From positions 1-6,789 of the forward strand of contig CAYROE010000072.1 of the NCBI GenBank assembly GCA_964425855.1: a DNA stretch of 6,789 nucleotides, written 5' to 3'. The notes under the pieces are model-generated. The model did no database searches and was not told the DNA's origin. It worked only from the letters and a program-made list of their open reading frames with translations. The position numbers and the translations under genes are program-made. Source of the stretch: S143-63 sp964425855. GTDB lineage: Archaea > Thermoproteota > Thermoprotei_A > Sulfolobales > Acidilobaceae. This document shows positions 6,017 through 6,789 of this stretch, piece by piece (the stretch's first letter is position 1; each line of letters opens with the position of its first letter).

Positions 6017-6027
6017 CTATATAAATC
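6017..6027 (+). promoter_or_regulatory. TATA-box-like sequence in the gap after tmcA
   Basis: CTATATAAATC is a good-looking archaeal TATA sequence pointing right, but no plus-strand gene follows in the window. Transcription would begin near 6047 and run antisense to the right-edge gene. The surrounding DNA is very AT-rich (14 G/C in the 60 bases 6061-6120), so a chance match is likely. Confidence 0.2.
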
Positions 6028-6035
6028 TTATTATA

Positions 6036-6045
6036 ATCTCTTTTC
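6036..6045 (+). terminator. Possible U-rich terminator of tmcA
   Basis: TCTCTTTTC follows the tmcA stop by about 40 nt, with further T-rich DNA just upstream. There is no stable hairpin, as usual for archaeal termination. Support is only the T run. Confidence 0.3.
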
Positions 6046-6140
6046 AAACTAACCACAGATAACAATATAGAATAGATTACCTTTCAACAACAAATTAACC
6101 TAAAGCAGTTTAAAACATATGATGATACAAAATTAATTAA

Positions 6141-6166
6141 TAAAGAAAATAAAATTATTTTAAAAA
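6141..6166 (-). terminator. U-rich terminator of the right-edge gene
   Basis: On the minus strand the bases directly after the stop codon read as several T runs (5, 4 and 4 T) separated by A-rich stretches, a typical archaeal oligo-T termination region. The rest of 5996-6166 is AT-rich with no gene that I can support. Confidence 0.55.
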
Positions 6167-6789
6167 TCAGCCATTGGTTTGGTCGACAACACAGTAGATG
6201 CCAGTACATGGAGGTGGAGTAGTTTGTGAATAAGTTAATGATATATATATTAAATTGATAAATTTCTCTGAACTGTTAGAGTCGTTTACAAAATAATGAA
6301 CCATCGGATAATATACCTGTAGAGATACATCAATATCTGAGTCCAAATTATTTGTTTGTAATATCTTCGAATCAACAGTCAAAGCCGAGGCAGAAACTTC
6401 CACATTTACATAGCCGATGCTCGATAACAATGTATATGCCCTATATATAATTTCTGCTACTGGATGATTCGTTTCGTCTGCTAACATATCTAATAATATT
6501 CCTACTAATGGTGGACTATCTATGAGAGCATCATAGCTAATTTGGGCTCCTGAAGAGTTCAAGGAAATTAGCATTCTCCATATCTCTATAGGAAGACTTT
6601 CAGGACTCCTATCTGCTTGATAATATAACGATGTACTGACCAGACCATTGCCCCAATCCTCATAGAACGGATCACCATTTGACGAGAACTCGATAGAGAA
6701 ACTACCCGCACTATAAGAAACCGTGTACAACGGAACAACTGTAACCACAGGAGTTACTATATAATAGTTGCTGCTTGAAGTTTCATCTA
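6167..6789 (-). CDS. Unrecognised AT-rich protein, possibly exported (5' end outside window)
   Basis: The frame is open from the right edge to TGA at 6167, giving 206 visible residues. A GTG at 6748 lies inside the open frame, but the codons before it (DETSSSNYYIVTP) are also open, so the true start is probably outside. I do not recognise the family. The protein is rich in Ser, Thr, Asn, Tyr and aliphatic residues, has few Lys and Arg, and carries three N-glycosylation sequons (NSS in LNSSGA, then NDS and NSS in VNDSNSSEK). It ends with a proline-cysteine tail, TPPPCTGIYC. These traits are common in archaeal surface or secreted proteins, but no signal peptide or membrane helix is visible in this part. 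Its base composition is clearly lower in G/C (19 of 60 at 6301-6360, 23 of 60 at 6541-6600) than tmcA (31 of 60 at 5281-5340), which hints at a different origin or an accessory region. Confidence 0.75.
   Translation of the reverse strand, partial: DETSSSNYYIVTPVVTVVPLYTVSYSAGSFSIEFSSNGDPFYEDWGNGLVSTSLYYQADRSPESLPIEIWRMLISLNSSGAQISYDALIDSPPLVGILLDMLADETNHPVAEIIYRAYTLLSSIGYVNVEVSASALTVDSKILQTNNLDSDIDVSLQVYYPMVHYFVNDSNSSEKFINLIYISLTYSQTTPPPCTGIYCVVDQTNG

Noticed and set aside
6120..6126. ATGATGA resembling box C of a C/D guide RNA
   Set aside because: No box D (CTGA) or D'/C' pair lies at a suitable distance; the motif stands in AT-rich spacer.

Overview
The window looks like a chromosomal segment of a hyperthermophilic archaeon, most likely a crenarchaeon (Desulfurococcales-like). 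Supporting signs are an archaeal-type TmcA, an archaeal TrmI with its conserved QVIYPKD-type segment, an aKMT-like methyltransferase known from Crenarchaeota, GTG and TTG starts, and codon choice rich in ATA, AGA/AGG and CTA. No species can be named from the sequence alone.

Layout. Positions 1-541 (minus) hold most of an aKMT-like protein lysine methyltransferase, cut off at the left edge. It diverges from a two-gene plus-strand operon for the first steps of coenzyme A synthesis: panE (ketopantoate reductase, to 1615) and panB (ketopantoate hydroxymethyltransferase, 1579-2397), which overlap. trmI (tRNA m1A57/58 methyltransferase, 2443-3216, minus) converges on panB. After a 253-nt divergent intergenic region comes tmcA (RNA cytidine acetyltransferase, 3470-5995, plus). 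A 171-nt AT-rich gap follows. At the right edge lies the C-terminal part of an unrecognised, AT-rich, Ser/Thr/Asn/Tyr-rich protein (6167-6789, minus).

How the genes fit together. PanB makes ketopantoate from 2-oxoisovalerate and PanE reduces it to pantoate; archaea then use pantoate kinase and phosphopantothenate synthetase, which are not in this window. trmI and tmcA, head to head, both install RNA modifications (m1A and ac4C) linked to RNA stability at high temperature.

Main points of interest. (1) The first canonical start of panE (ATG 680) lies inside the Rossmann GxGxxG loop. The reading frame continues upstream through a perfect beta1 strand but contains no ATG, GTG or TTG. A 7-nt Shine-Dalgarno match (GGTGATC) is well placed for an in-frame ATA at 644. 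(2) The GC-rich sequence around the nominal tmcA start can fold into a long closing helix (3388-3406 with 3469-3490) that enclosed hairpins extend and that buries the GTG codon. This could be a regulatory leader or a separate RNA. (3) A 15-nt sequence in that leader recurs exactly near the 5' end of the aKMT-like gene. (4) Composition drops sharply to AT-rich after tmcA.
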